Notes under the pieces: model-generated
The model's database searches: none
What the model saw: only the letters and a program-made list of their open reading frames with translations
What the model was told of the DNA's origin: nothing
Translations under genes and position numbers: made by a program
Assembly: GCA_027452025.1 (NCBI GenBank)
Contig: DAIDHI010000045.1
Location: forward strand, 1 to 32,363
Length of the DNA: 32,363 nucleotides
Origin: Elusimicrobiota bacterium
GTDB taxonomy: Bacteria > Elusimicrobiota > Elusimicrobia > UBA1565 > UBA9628
Reading direction: 5' to 3'
In this document: positions 15,447 through 23,788 of the stretch, piece after piece
Position numbering within the stretch: position 1 is the stretch's first letter
Layout: each line of letters opens with the position of its first letter

Positions 15447-15532
15447 GCCAAGTATACGGATCGGCCGCCAAAAAAGTTCCCTCGGCGCGCCATTCACGCG
15501 GAGAGTCCGCTGCCGTCGAGTCGTCGCGGGCA

Positions 15533-18500
15533 TCAGAACTGGAACGTCATCGTCGAGCCGAATTGATAAGAGATGAAGTCCTCCGTCGGCAGATAGTCGT
15601 GCCACTCGCGGGAAAGCGCGGCGTTGATCGTCATGCGCAGGTTCTTGGCCAATTCATAGTCGGCGCTGCTCGTCAGCGAGAAGAGCTTGAAGTTGTCGAT
15701 CTGCGTCACGGGCGACTTGCGGAAGGCCATGGAGGCCGTCGTCGTCCAGATGATGCGGTTGGTGAACAGGATCGCGTGGGTCGTGCCCGGGATGAGCAGC
15801 CCCCGCGGCAGGGACAAGTCGGCGCGCATGAGGACGCTGGGCGTGATCACGGTGACCTCCTGCGTCTTGACGCCGGTGCCTAGCTCCGTCATGTCGTAGG
15901 TGTAGTCCGTCTTCGGCGTGAAGCGGTAGTGCCCGACGTCGAAGGTGGTCTGCAGCGTGGCGTCGCGGTGCGCCGTGCTCTGGGTGTTGGCGCCGACGAG
16001 CAAGTCGGTGTTCTGCGAGTCGCGCACGTTGAAGCTGAACAAGCTGTCGAACCGGCGCTTGATGATGCTGCGGAAATCCATGCCGATGTTGTCGTCGGTC
16101 GCCTCGCTCAGCCCCACGTTGCTGGTCTGGTGGGCCGCGTAGCGCAGGTTGACCTGGGTGTTCGACATCCACCTCTGCGTGCCGAAGAGCTGTTCGAGCT
16201 GGCTGATGCTTGTCACCGAGTCCGGCAGCGTCAGCGCGACGGTCTTGGCCTGGGTCCCCGTCGTCCAGGAGTTCTGGACGCTCTCGATGAAGTTGTTCGA
16301 GATCGACAGGGTCTTGAGCGGCGCCCAGCGGCCCCGCAGGTCGAAGCTGTCGAGCGGCGACCAGCGCATCGTCGAGTTGTAGGTGTCGCGCTCCGTGCGG
16401 TTCTGCAGCACGGCGGCCGGGTTCTTGGGGTTGAGCCCGCTGCGGATCCACAGGTGCGTCAGCGAGTTGAGGGAGTTTTCGACGTTGTTCCAGACGTCGC
16501 CGTCGTTGAGCTGATAGCCGGAGACGATGGTCATCGAGTGCAGCATCCTCACGTTCGGGAAAATCTGGGACATCGTCAGCGGGACGGTGATGGCTCCGTT
16601 GGCGGAGCGGTTGATGGTCTTGATGTCTCCCGGATTGAAGACGTAGGTCGAGTTCGCCACGACGAAGGTCGAGACGTTGAGGATGTTGTTCTCGAGGGTG
16701 TCGATCGAGTAGTTGGCCTGCGGATTGAGCCAGTTGGTGATGCGGAAATTGGACGTGAAGCCCACGGTCTGGCTGCGCGACACGGGATAGGCGCTGTCGA
16801 GCTCGGCGCCGGTCGTGAAGTCTTGGCGCTTCTCGTCGACCTTCGTCAGCGAGTAGTTCGGGTTGAACGACGCGCCCTGCCAGGGCACGAACGCCAGCTT
16901 CAGGGCTCCGCTCGTCGTCTTGTCGTGGGTGTCGTAGTTTCCCGCCTGCTCGAGAACGTTGTAGGCGCCGTAGTTCGTGTCGTAGGTGGTGTAGCCGCCC
17001 GTGAAATCGAGCGTCCGCGGCAGCCAGCTCCTGGCGACGGGGACGCCGTATTGGACCGTGACGTTGTAGGAATTCTTGTCGTCGGTGCGCGTGAGCAGCT
17101 GATAGTTGATGTAATTGCGCGTGTAGTTGAGGTTGACGCGCGGCAGCGCGCCCATCGTGAAGTTGCCCTGGGCCGTCCCGGTCCAGTTGTCGACCTTGCC
17201 TTGCTGCAGGAGGTTGACGCTGTTCGACAGGTTGCCGGTGTTGAAGGTGCTGGGCGTGTTGGTGAGCACGCGCGACACGTTGAACGTCATCGGGAAATAC
17301 TTGAAGCGCGTGAAGTTCATGTAGCTCGAATCCTGCTCGTTGTCCTGGTTGGACACCACCGACGTCGGGGTCTGGAAGTTGCGGTCCACCATGCGGTATT
17401 TGGCCCCGAACGTGGCCCAGCCGGGCACCTCGAAATCGAAGCCGATCTTGGCCGCGTTGCCCACGCGCTGCATGGGCACGGCCATGTGGATCTCGTCGAG
17501 CCATACCACGCCGCCGGTGGGGGTGGTCGCGGGGTTCGAGGCCGTGCCGGTGCGGCGGACTCCGGCGACGATCTCGCCCACGTTTTGCAGGCTGGGCGCG
17601 CCGGAGCTGACGACGACCGTGCCCACCGTGTCGGCGACCCAGTGATCGGCCACGTTGTTGTGCGCGCTGTCGACCTGCCGCACGGAGATCTCCTTCCAAC
17701 CCACGAAGTTGATCGGCACGTCCACTTCGTAGAAGTCGTTGTCGTCGCCCACGCGCAGGAAGAATGTGTGGTCCGTGCAGTTGGGCGAGCCGCCGACGCT
17801 GGGCTCGGCGCCGGCTCCAGACCCGCCGCAGGGCGTCCCGGCGGCGAAATTGGCGTTGCCGAAGATCAGGAAGTTGAAGTAGCGGTGCTGCGAGATGTCG
17901 ATGGCCTGCGGGAACTGCCGCTTGGTGGTGACGGTCGCCGAGGCCAAGCCGATGCCGTAGAGGCTCGGCTGGATCGTCATGTTGTCGAACTTGAGCTGGA
18001 GGGACTGCTCCTGGATGTTCTGGGTGTTGGACTGCTTCTGCAGGTTCGACACCGACCCGTAGAGGTCGTTGAAGACCTGCTCGGCGTCGCCGCCGGCGTT
18101 GTAGATCGGGACGTAGGAGGAGTCGTTGACGTTGTTGACCGGCGTGATGAGCAGGCTCTCGCTCGGGTAATTTCCGCTGGGAGGGGAGACGGGGTTGTTG
18201 TTGATCGACGGGTCGACGGGCTGGCCGGCGAGCCAGGTGTTGCCGAGCACTCCGATGTGGGCGAACTTCAGGATGCCGGTCGAGGCGCCGCCGGCCGTGC
18301 GCTTGATCGTGATGCGGACGTCCTTGATGGCCTGCCAGCGCGTGATGCTGTTGGTGGAGATGTTGAGCGGGATCTGGAACGTCTGCCAGCCGTTCTTCTG
18401 GCCGTTGGGATCGGGATTGCCGTTGGGGTAGGTGCCGAAGTCGATCGAGGTCGAGGTGTCGCCGCTGGTGATGCTGTACATCTCGTTGTTCGTGGGGTTG

Positions 18501-21403
18501 GCGCCCGTCAGGTCGGGGAAGTCCCCGGGAGAGAACGCGCCGAAGTTGTTGCCGTTGCCGTCGTCGGGGTCGAGGACGCCGTTGCCGTTGAGGTCCTCGG
18601 TGTCGATGCGGCCGTTGTTGGCGCCGAAGCTCATGGACGGGCAGGGCGTGACGTAGTTGGGCGGGCCGTCGACGCACTGCGTCGGGGCGAAGAGCCAGCC
18701 GATGTCCTCGCCGGGATCCAGGATGCCGTTGCAGTTGACGTCCTCGGTCTTGGGCGCGTGCGTCAGGACGCGGCCGTCGGCGCAGTTGAGCGTCATGCCC
18801 CCCGTGTTGTCGGCGTCCTCGGCGATGCCGCCGAGGCGGAAGTTGAGCTCGTTGCTCGAAACGTCTCCGAGCATCACGACGTTGAGGATCGTCGACTGGG
18901 AGAAGTCGTCTCCCGTTTGCGAGAAGGGAAAGACGATGGACACCTCGTCGCCCACGTGCGGGAGGGTGTAGGAGACGTCGAGGGCGGGCGTGGTGTCTTG
19001 CGGAGTCGCCTGCGAGTTGGGGTTGATCAGCAGCGTCTGGATGCTTTCGGTGACCAGGCTGTAGTCGTTGACGTTGTCGGGCAGGCCGTCGGAGAGGCCC
19101 GCGCTTCCGGGCTGCGACGCCACGAACCATTGGGTGAATTGGGTGCTCGCCGTCGTCTCGTTGGAGACGCCTTCCATGTTGTCGATGATGGCGAATTGGT
19201 TGAGGTTCATGTCCTCCCGGCTCTGCGCGGCCTCGACGCTGAGGTCGGTCAGCTTGACGTTCTTGGCCAGCTGTACGTCCTTGACGTTGCTGTTGGCGTC
19301 GTAGACGAGCAGGCTCTGCGCGAGCTCCGTGATCTGCGGCGTCGTCTGGTCCTTCGTGCCGGTCTGGTAGAGCATCGTCGCGCCCACGTCGACGTGCTTG
19401 TTGAACTGGTAGCCGACGCGCGTGCCCAGCAGCGAGGTGTCGGAGATGCCGGCGAAGGGCGCCACTTCGTAGGTGATGTCGATCTCGGAGTTCGAGCCTA
19501 TGCGGTCCGGGTTGAAGAAGGTCAAAAAGCCCGCTTCGTAGTCGATGAAATAGTCCACGTTGCGGTTGAGCTTGACGCCGTCGAGCAGCACGACCTCCGA
19601 TTCGGGCACGAGATTGGGCTCGAGGAAGAATGTCTTGAAGCGGTAGCTGAACTCGGCGTGGATGACGCGCTTGGAGATCGGCGTCAGCGCGTAGATCTGC
19701 GGGTCGGGCTCCGTGACGGTCGGCTGGCCGACCCCGGAGCTGACGAGCACGCCGAAGGGCTGCAGCAGCTCGAAGACGCCCTGCTCGAAGTTGACGAAGA
19801 AGCTGGTCGGGTAGGCTTGCGGCGGGGTCAGGTCCGGTCCCACCAGGTTGCGGTTCTGGTCGAGCACCTGCAGGATGAAGTTGCCGCGGCCGTTGTCGCG
19901 CACGATCTGCTGCTGGCCGAGGTTATACCAGGTCTTTTCCTCGCGATTGTAGCCGACCTCGACGTCGGTCGAGATGTTGATCGGGACGTCCGAGGGCGTC
20001 TTGATCAGGATCGGGCAGGGCTGGCCGGAGCGCGCCCCTTGCTCGACGCCGACGGGCTCGACGCAAGCCGGCGTCGTCGGCGTCGTGCTGCCCGAGGAGG
20101 TCTCCACGGCCAGCTCGTTGCCGCTGTTGTCGACGAAGTCGATGGCGACCACGTAGCCGGCCTGCAGGGGGTTTCGGAAGGTGATGACGCCGTTGACGTA
20201 GTCCATCGTATAGTCGATGCCCGGGTTGAGCTGGATGAAGTTGCCGGTGTAGGTGGCCGAGCTCGGCTGCGGGGCGGGCAGGCTGGGGATCTCGTTGTTG
20301 TTGAGGTCCGAGGCCGTGATCAGGATGTTGTTGGCGTTGACGGCGCCGTTCTGGTTGGTGGACAGATAGACTTTCTCGGTGCCCGACTTGATCGGCAGGC
20401 GCGCCGGGTTGCCGAACGTCAGGTCGTAGTAGGTGTAGCGGATGTAGGAGGTGTCGAGCAGGTCCTCGGCCACGAACTGCGAATTGCCGAAAAACTGCTT
20501 CGATTTCGTGGTGCCTTTGGTGCGGCTGCCGATGACGGTGGCGCTCCAGCCCTTGTATTTGATGTCGGCGCGGATGCCGAAGAGCTGCTTGTTGTAGGAG
20601 ACGAACTCCGTCGGCGGCAGCGAGAGGTCGATGTCTCCGAAGGAGACGTTCTGCACGATCTCGTTGGGATCGCCCGTGTAGACCACGGAGATGTCCTGGT
20701 GGTTGACCTTGGTGTCGTCGTAGTCGACGTTGACGGTGATCTTCGGGCCGACCTTGCCTTGCATGCGCAGCTGCAGCTGCTGCTGGATGTCGATGAGGTT
20801 GGTCGTCTGCTGGCGGCCGACGCTGCTCTGGTCGGCCGTGTAGCGCTTCTCGGAATAGTTGACGCCGATGACCTTGCGGCCGGTCACCGACAGGCTGGTG
20901 CCGTAGGTCGGCAGCTCGACTTCCGGCGGCGGCGGCTTGGCCGAGGTCGTGGAGACCGCCACCTCGGGCGCGGCCGAGATGTAGGGGACGACGCCGCGCT
21001 GCTCTTCCTCCGGCGCGATGCCCTGCTCGACGTCCTTGACCATCCGGTTGTAGCGCCGCGCGGTGTACTGGAGCGGGTTGAGCGTCTCCTCGAAGGTCTC
21101 GAAGGCCGGCGCCGAGGAGACCGCGACCGCCGCCGTCGAGGGCGGGACCTCGAAGATGCGCGCGGGGTTGGGGCGCTGGAGCAGCAGAAAGCGCATGCCG
21201 GGAGGCATGACCATGAAGGGGGCGCAGGCGGGCGCGGCCGACGGGGCGCGCGGCCCCAGCTGCTCGGCTTGCCGCTGCTCTTGCGCGCTCGAGGGGGCGA
21301 AATCCGGGTCGTAGGGCGCCTCGAACTGTCCGAACGCGCGCGCGCGCGCGCATACCAATAGCGCGAGCGCGACGCCGAGTCGGCGAGCCCGAAGAATTCC
21401 CAA
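15533..21403 (-). CDS. sprA: SprA-like giant outer-membrane beta-barrel protein
   Basis: A 1956-residue secreted protein. A signal sequence (about 1-24, LGVALALLVCARARA) and a proline-rich stretch precede a region (about 170-300) with LSVTGRKVIGVNYSEKRY, QQQLQLRMQGKVGPKITVNVDYD, EIVQNVSFGDIDLSLP, KQLFGIRADIKYKGWSATVIGSRTKG. This is the order found at the N-terminus of SprA, the type IX secretion outer-membrane channel of Bacteroidota. A repeated unit, DYTMDYVNGVITFRNP (about 385-420) and DYFIDYEAGFLTFFNPDRI (about 600-645), also occurs in SprA. Two EF-hand-like loops (DVNCNGILDPGED and DLNGNGVLDPDD, about 888-950) are embedded. The C-terminal 600 residues are rich in alternating aromatic strands and end YQFGSTMTFQF, the terminal Phe used for barrel insertion. 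It is shorter than Bacteroidota SprA, which is about 2400 residues. The TTG start is the only start codon before the signal sequence. Function here is unproven. Confidence 0.8.
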   Translation of the reverse strand: MGILRARRLGVALALLVCARARAFGQFEAPYDPDFAPSSAQEQRQAEQLGPRAPSAAPACAPFMVMPPGMRFLLLQRPNPARIFEVPPSTAAVAVSSAPAFETFEETLNPLQYTARRYNRMVKDVEQGIAPEEEQRGVVPYISAAPEVAVSTTSAKPPPPEVELPTYGTSLSVTGRKVIGVNYSEKRYTADQSSVGRQQTTNLIDIQQQLQLRMQGKVGPKITVNVDYDDTKVNHQDISVVYTGDPNEIVQNVSFGDIDLSLPPTEFVSYNKQLFGIRADIKYKGWSATVIGSRTKGTTKSKQFFGNSQFVAEDLLDTSYIRYTYYDLTFGNPARLPIKSGTEKVYLSTNQNGAVNANNILITASDLNNNEIPSLPAPQPSSATYTGNFIQLNPGIDYTMDYVNGVITFRNPLQAGYVVAIDFVDNSGNELAVETSSGSTTPTTPACVEPVGVEQGARSGQPCPILIKTPSDVPINISTDVEVGYNREEKTWYNLGQQQIVRDNGRGNFILQVLDQNRNLVGPDLTPPQAYPTSFFVNFEQGVFELLQPFGVLVSSGVGQPTVTEPDPQIYALTPISKRVIHAEFSYRFKTFFLEPNLVPESEVVLLDGVKLNRNVDYFIDYEAGFLTFFNPDRIGSNSEIDITYEVAPFAGISDTSLLGTRVGYQFNKHVDVGATMLYQTGTKDQTTPQITELAQSLLVYDANSNVKDVQLAKNVKLTDLSVEAAQSREDMNLNQFAIIDNMEGVSNETTASTQFTQWFVASQPGSAGLSDGLPDNVNDYSLVTESIQTLLINPNSQATPQDTTPALDVSYTLPHVGDEVSIVFPFSQTGDDFSQSTILNVVMLGDVSSNELNFRLGGIAEDADNTGGMTLNCADGRVLTHAPKTEDVNCNGILDPGEDIGWLFAPTQCVDGPPNYVTPCPSMSFGANNGRIDTEDLNGNGVLDPDDGNGNNFGAFSPGDFPDLTGANPTNNEMYSITSGDTSTSIDFGTYPNGNPDPNGQKNGWQTFQIPLNISTNSITRWQAIKDVRITIKRTAGGASTGILKFAHIGVLGNTWLAGQPVDPSINNNPVSPPSGNYPSESLLITPVNNVNDSSYVPIYNAGGDAEQVFNDLYGSVSNLQKQSNTQNIQEQSLQLKFDNMTIQPSLYGIGLASATVTTKRQFPQAIDISQHRYFNFLIFGNANFAAGTPCGGSGAGAEPSVGGSPNCTDHTFFLRVGDDNDFYEVDVPINFVGWKEISVRQVDSAHNNVADHWVADTVGTVVVSSGAPSLQNVGEIVAGVRRTGTASNPATTPTGGVVWLDEIHMAVPMQRVGNAAKIGFDFEVPGWATFGAKYRMVDRNFQTPTSVVSNQDNEQDSSYMNFTRFKYFPMTFNVSRVLTNTPSTFNTGNLSNSVNLLQQGKVDNWTGTAQGNFTMGALPRVNLNYTRNYINYQLLTRTDDKNSYNVTVQYGVPVARSWLPRTLDFTGGYTTYDTNYGAYNVLEQAGNYDTHDKTTSGALKLAFVPWQGASFNPNYSLTKVDEKRQDFTTGAELDSAYPVSRSQTVGFTSNFRITNWLNPQANYSIDTLENNILNVSTFVVANSTYVFNPGDIKTINRSANGAITVPLTMSQIFPNVRMLHSMTIVSGYQLNDGDVWNNVENSLNSLTHLWIRSGLNPKNPAAVLQNRTERDTYNSTMRWSPLDSFDLRGRWAPLKTLSISNNFIESVQNSWTTGTQAKTVALTLPDSVTSISQLEQLFGTQRWMSNTQVNLRYAAHQTSNVGLSEATDDNIGMDFRSIIKRRFDSLFSFNVRDSQNTDLLVGANTQSTAHRDATLQTTFDVGHYRFTPKTDYTYDMTELGTGVKTQEVTVITPSVLMRADLSLPRGLLIPGTTHAILFTNRIIWTTTASMAFRKSPVTQIDNFKLFSLTSSADYELAKNLRMTINAALSREWHDYLPTEDFISYQFGSTMTFQF
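21335..21351. repeat. (CG)8 dinucleotide tract in the SprA signal-peptide codons
   Basis: Seventeen bases of pure alternating C and G encode the ARARA part of the signal peptide. A change of one unit would shift the frame for the whole protein. Such tracts can slip during replication, but the region is G+C-rich and a second (CG)7 tract occurs at 31218-31231 in a glycosyltransferase gene, so chance is a fair explanation. Confidence 0.5.
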
Positions 21404-21454
21404 GGTTGTCTGGCACTGGCGCCCCCGGCGAGGCGCGTTTTGCGGACGCGCAGG

Positions 21455-21488
21455 AGTGTAACAGGGGGGTCTAGGGCCGTCAAGACCC
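21455..21488 (-). promoter_or_regulatory. Promoter of the SprA-like gene with a dyad over the -35 box
   Basis: On the minus strand, TTGACG (21483-21478), a 17-base spacer and TACACT (21460-21455) make a strong sigma70-type promoter, with TGT before the -10 box giving an extended -10. Transcription would start near 21448, leaving a 45-base leader. GGGTCT and AGACCC (21483-21488 and 21467-21472) form a 6-bp inverted repeat with a 10-base centre that spans the -35 box, as an operator would. Confidence 0.65.
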
Positions 21489-21527
21489 TATAAGGAACGC
21501 GCGAAACACGCGCGAAATGTCTTATAT

Positions 21528-22652
21528 TTACGCGGGTTTTTCGAGGGAAACGACGTCGCGGTAGGCTTGCTGGTAGGCGTCCATCATCCGCACCAGGGTG
21601 AAGCGCTCGCCCACGGCCCGGCGGGCGGCCGCGCCCAGGCGCTCGCGCAGGTCGGGCTTGGCGAGCAGCTCGCCGATGCGCCGGGCCAGGGCGGACGGGT
21701 CGCCGGGCTTGGCGAGCAGCCCGTTGGCGCCGTCTTGGACGGCCTCGGCCGCGCCGTCGACGGCGCTGGCCACGACGGGCAGGCCGAAGGCCATGGCCTC
21801 GAGCAGGGCGTTGGGCAGGCCTTCCCAGAGCGAGGGCAGGACGAAGACGTCGAAGGCCGACAGCCAGGCCGCCAGGTCGTCTCGCTCGCCGAGCAGCCGC
21901 ACGCGCGCCTCCAGGCGGTGGCGGCGCGCCAGGGCTTCGAGCAGGGGACGGCGCGGGCCCTGCCCGAGGATGACGCACTTGAAGCGCGCGTCCTTGGGCA
22001 GGCGCGCCGCGGCCTCGATGAGGATGGAATGGCCTTTCTGGACGTCGAGCCGTCCGACGGAGCCGATCAGCGCCTCGTCGTCGGCGGCGCCGATCTCGGC
22101 GCGCAGGCGCTTGCGGTCCTGCGGGGAGCGCGGCCAGTGCGCCACGTCCACCCCGTTGTAGATGACGCGGGTCCTTTCCGCGGCGTAGCCCTGCCGGCCG
22201 GTCAAGAAGCGGCGGCTCGAGTCGCACTCGGCGATGAGCAGGTCGTCGGCGCCCTTCAGCCTCCGGTCGATGCAGAGCGTCAGGCGCGAGCGCGTGCGGT
22301 AGCTCACGCGCGGGGAGCTGATCAGGCGGAACCTCGTCTTGGCGCGGCCTTTGGCCAGGCGGCAGAGCTGGATCGCCTGATACATCACAGCGTGGACGAT
22401 GTCCGGCTTTTCCTCGTCGATGATCGCGGCCAGCTCGCGCACCTGCTTGAGCCCCGGCCGGCCGGTCATGTCCAGGCTGCGAACCTTGACGCCCGCCGCC
22501 CGCAGGCGCTGGGCATAGGCCCCGGCGGGCTTTAGGCTGACGACGGCCGCGACGGGAAATTCATTCGGCTCGAGCAGCGTGGCCAGCGTGAAGACCGTCT
22601 TTTCGGCGCCGCCGACGGTCGTCGAGGTGGAGACGAAGAGTATCCGGGGCAC
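21528..22652 (-). CDS. Family 4 glycosyltransferase
   Basis: A 374-residue GT-B glycosyltransferase, cytoplasmic and probably membrane-associated, that adds a sugar to a lipid-linked glycan. The N-terminal domain opens with ILFVSTSTTVGGAEK, the acceptor-side glycine loop of GT4 enzymes, followed by KPDIVHAVMYQA and VIYNGVDVAHW. The C-terminal donor domain has IGSVGRLDVQKGHSILIEA, FKCVILGQGP and the EX7E motif in PSLWEGLPNALLEAMAFGLPVVAS. The sequence resembles WecA-downstream GT4 enzymes of many polysaccharide loci; the sugar cannot be assigned. The GTG start lies two bases after the TAG of the aminotransferase gene, so the two are in one operon. The gene is the last of the polysaccharide cluster; the SprA promoter lies in the 124 bases that follow. 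Confidence 0.9.
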   Translation of the reverse strand: MPRILFVSTSTTVGGAEKTVFTLATLLEPNEFPVAAVVSLKPAGAYAQRLRAAGVKVRSLDMTGRPGLKQVRELAAIIDEEKPDIVHAVMYQAIQLCRLAKGRAKTRFRLISSPRVSYRTRSRLTLCIDRRLKGADDLLIAECDSSRRFLTGRQGYAAERTRVIYNGVDVAHWPRSPQDRKRLRAEIGAADDEALIGSVGRLDVQKGHSILIEAAARLPKDARFKCVILGQGPRRPLLEALARRHRLEARVRLLGERDDLAAWLSAFDVFVLPSLWEGLPNALLEAMAFGLPVVASAVDGAAEAVQDGANGLLAKPGDPSALARRIGELLAKPDLRERLGAAARRAVGERFTLVRMMDAYQQAYRDVVSLEKPA

Positions 22653-22654
22653 GG

Positions 22655-23788
22655 CTAGTTCTTGGCGAAGAATTCCCTGATGGCGCGGCAGACCCGCTCG
22701 ACTTCCTTGGCCGTCAGCTCCGGAAACATCGGCAGCGCCAGCGCGGTGCGCGAGGCTTCCTCGGCGACCGGGAAGCGGCCGTCCTCGCCGCCGGACGGAG
22801 CGGCGTAGGCGGGCTGCTTGTGGACGGGGATCGGATAATAGACGCCGGTGCCGATGCCGCGCTCCTTGAGAAACGCCGCCAGCTCGTCGCGGCGCGGCGC
22901 GCGCACGACGAAAAGATGGAAGACCGGCGCGGTGCCGCCTCCTCCGAGAGGCGGCAGCCGCAGCGGCAGGCCGGCGAGCTTCTTGGCGTAGAGCGCGGCG
23001 AGCTCTTGGCGGCGCTTGGTCCAGAAAGAGAGCTTCTTGAGTTTGACGCGCAACAGCGCCGCCTGCAGCTCGTCGAGCCGGCTGTTGTAGCCGATGCGCG
23101 GGTGGTGATAGGCCGCGCCCTTGAGCGGCCGGCCGCAGTTGCGCAGCTCGAGGCAGGTCTCGGCGAGCGCGGCGTCCGTCGTCGAGGCCAGGCCCGCGTC
23201 TCCGGCGGCGCCGAGGTTCTTGGACGGGTAGAAGCTGAAGGCCCCGACGTGGCCCAGGGCGCCCGCCGGCCGGCCTTTGTAGCGCGCCATGTGCGCCTGG
23301 GCGCAGTCCTCGACCACCTTGAGGCCGCGCTCGCGCGAGAGCGCCAGCAGCGCGTCCATATCGGCCGGCTGGCCGAAGAGGTGGACGGGCAGGACGGCCT
23401 TGGTCTTGGGCGACAGCGCGCGGCGGGCGGACTCGGCCGACAAGGTGAGGGTTTCGGCGTCGACGTCGGCGAAGACCGGCGTCGCGCCCAAGGTGGAGAC
23501 GGCCGTGGCCGTGGCGATGAAGGTGAAGGTCGGCACGATGACCTCGTCTCCGGGCCCGACGCCGACGGCCTTGAGCGACAGGACGAGAGCGTCGGTGCCG
23601 GAGGCCATGCCCACGGCGTGCGGCACGCCCTGGGTCTTGGCGAATTCGGCCTCGAAGGCGCGGCCTTCGGGGCCGAGGATGAACACGCCCGAGTCGAGCA
23701 CGCGCTTGGCGGCGGCGTGCATGGCGGGGCGCAGGGATTTGTACTGCTGCTTGAGGCTCAGCAGAGGGATCGGCGCCGGCTGTTTCAA
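22655..23788 (-). CDS. DegT/DnrJ/EryC1-family sugar aminotransferase
   Basis: A 377-residue PLP-dependent enzyme, cytoplasmic, that transaminates a keto NDP-sugar to make an amino sugar. It opens with IPLLSLKQQYKSLRPAM and contains ILGPEGRAFEAEFA, VGMASGTDALVLSL, VIVPTFTFIATATAV, VLPVHLFGQPADMD and VVEDCAQAHMARYKG (Asp161 binding the pyridine nitrogen). The Schiff-base Lys190 sits in FSFYPSKNLGAAGDAG, followed by GYNSRLDELQAALLRVKL. The group resembles FdtB/WbpE-type 3-aminotransferases, but the substrate position is inferred only from family resemblance. The TTG start overlaps the TGA of the sugar-phosphate transferase gene by four bases and has an AAGGGG ribosome site 7 bases upstream. It is likely to make the amino sugar used by the neighbouring transferases. 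Confidence 0.9.
   Translation of the reverse strand: MKQPAPIPLLSLKQQYKSLRPAMHAAAKRVLDSGVFILGPEGRAFEAEFAKTQGVPHAVGMASGTDALVLSLKAVGVGPGDEVIVPTFTFIATATAVSTLGATPVFADVDAETLTLSAESARRALSPKTKAVLPVHLFGQPADMDALLALSRERGLKVVEDCAQAHMARYKGRPAGALGHVGAFSFYPSKNLGAAGDAGLASTTDAALAETCLELRNCGRPLKGAAYHHPRIGYNSRLDELQAALLRVKLKKLSFWTKRRQELAALYAKKLAGLPLRLPPLGGGGTAPVFHLFVVRAPRRDELAAFLKERGIGTGVYYPIPVHKQPAYAAPSGGEDGRFPVAEEASRTALALPMFPELTAKEVERVCRAIREFFAKN

Noticed and set aside
15447-15532. A T6 run (minus strand) behind the SprA-like gene as an intrinsic terminator.
   Set aside because: No clean stem precedes the run; the 86 bases hold nothing else that I can support.
15654-19130. A 1158-codon minus-strand frame inside the SprA-like gene.
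   Set aside because: It is an Arg/Pro/Gln-rich out-of-frame reading of the same gene with no recognisable domain.
15929-21361. A very long open frame on the plus strand (about 1800 codons) opposite the SprA-like gene.
   Set aside because: It mirrors the real gene in a G+C-rich genome, is rich in Val, Arg, Asp and Gly without family motifs, and the minus-strand frame shows signal peptide, SprA motifs and a promoter.
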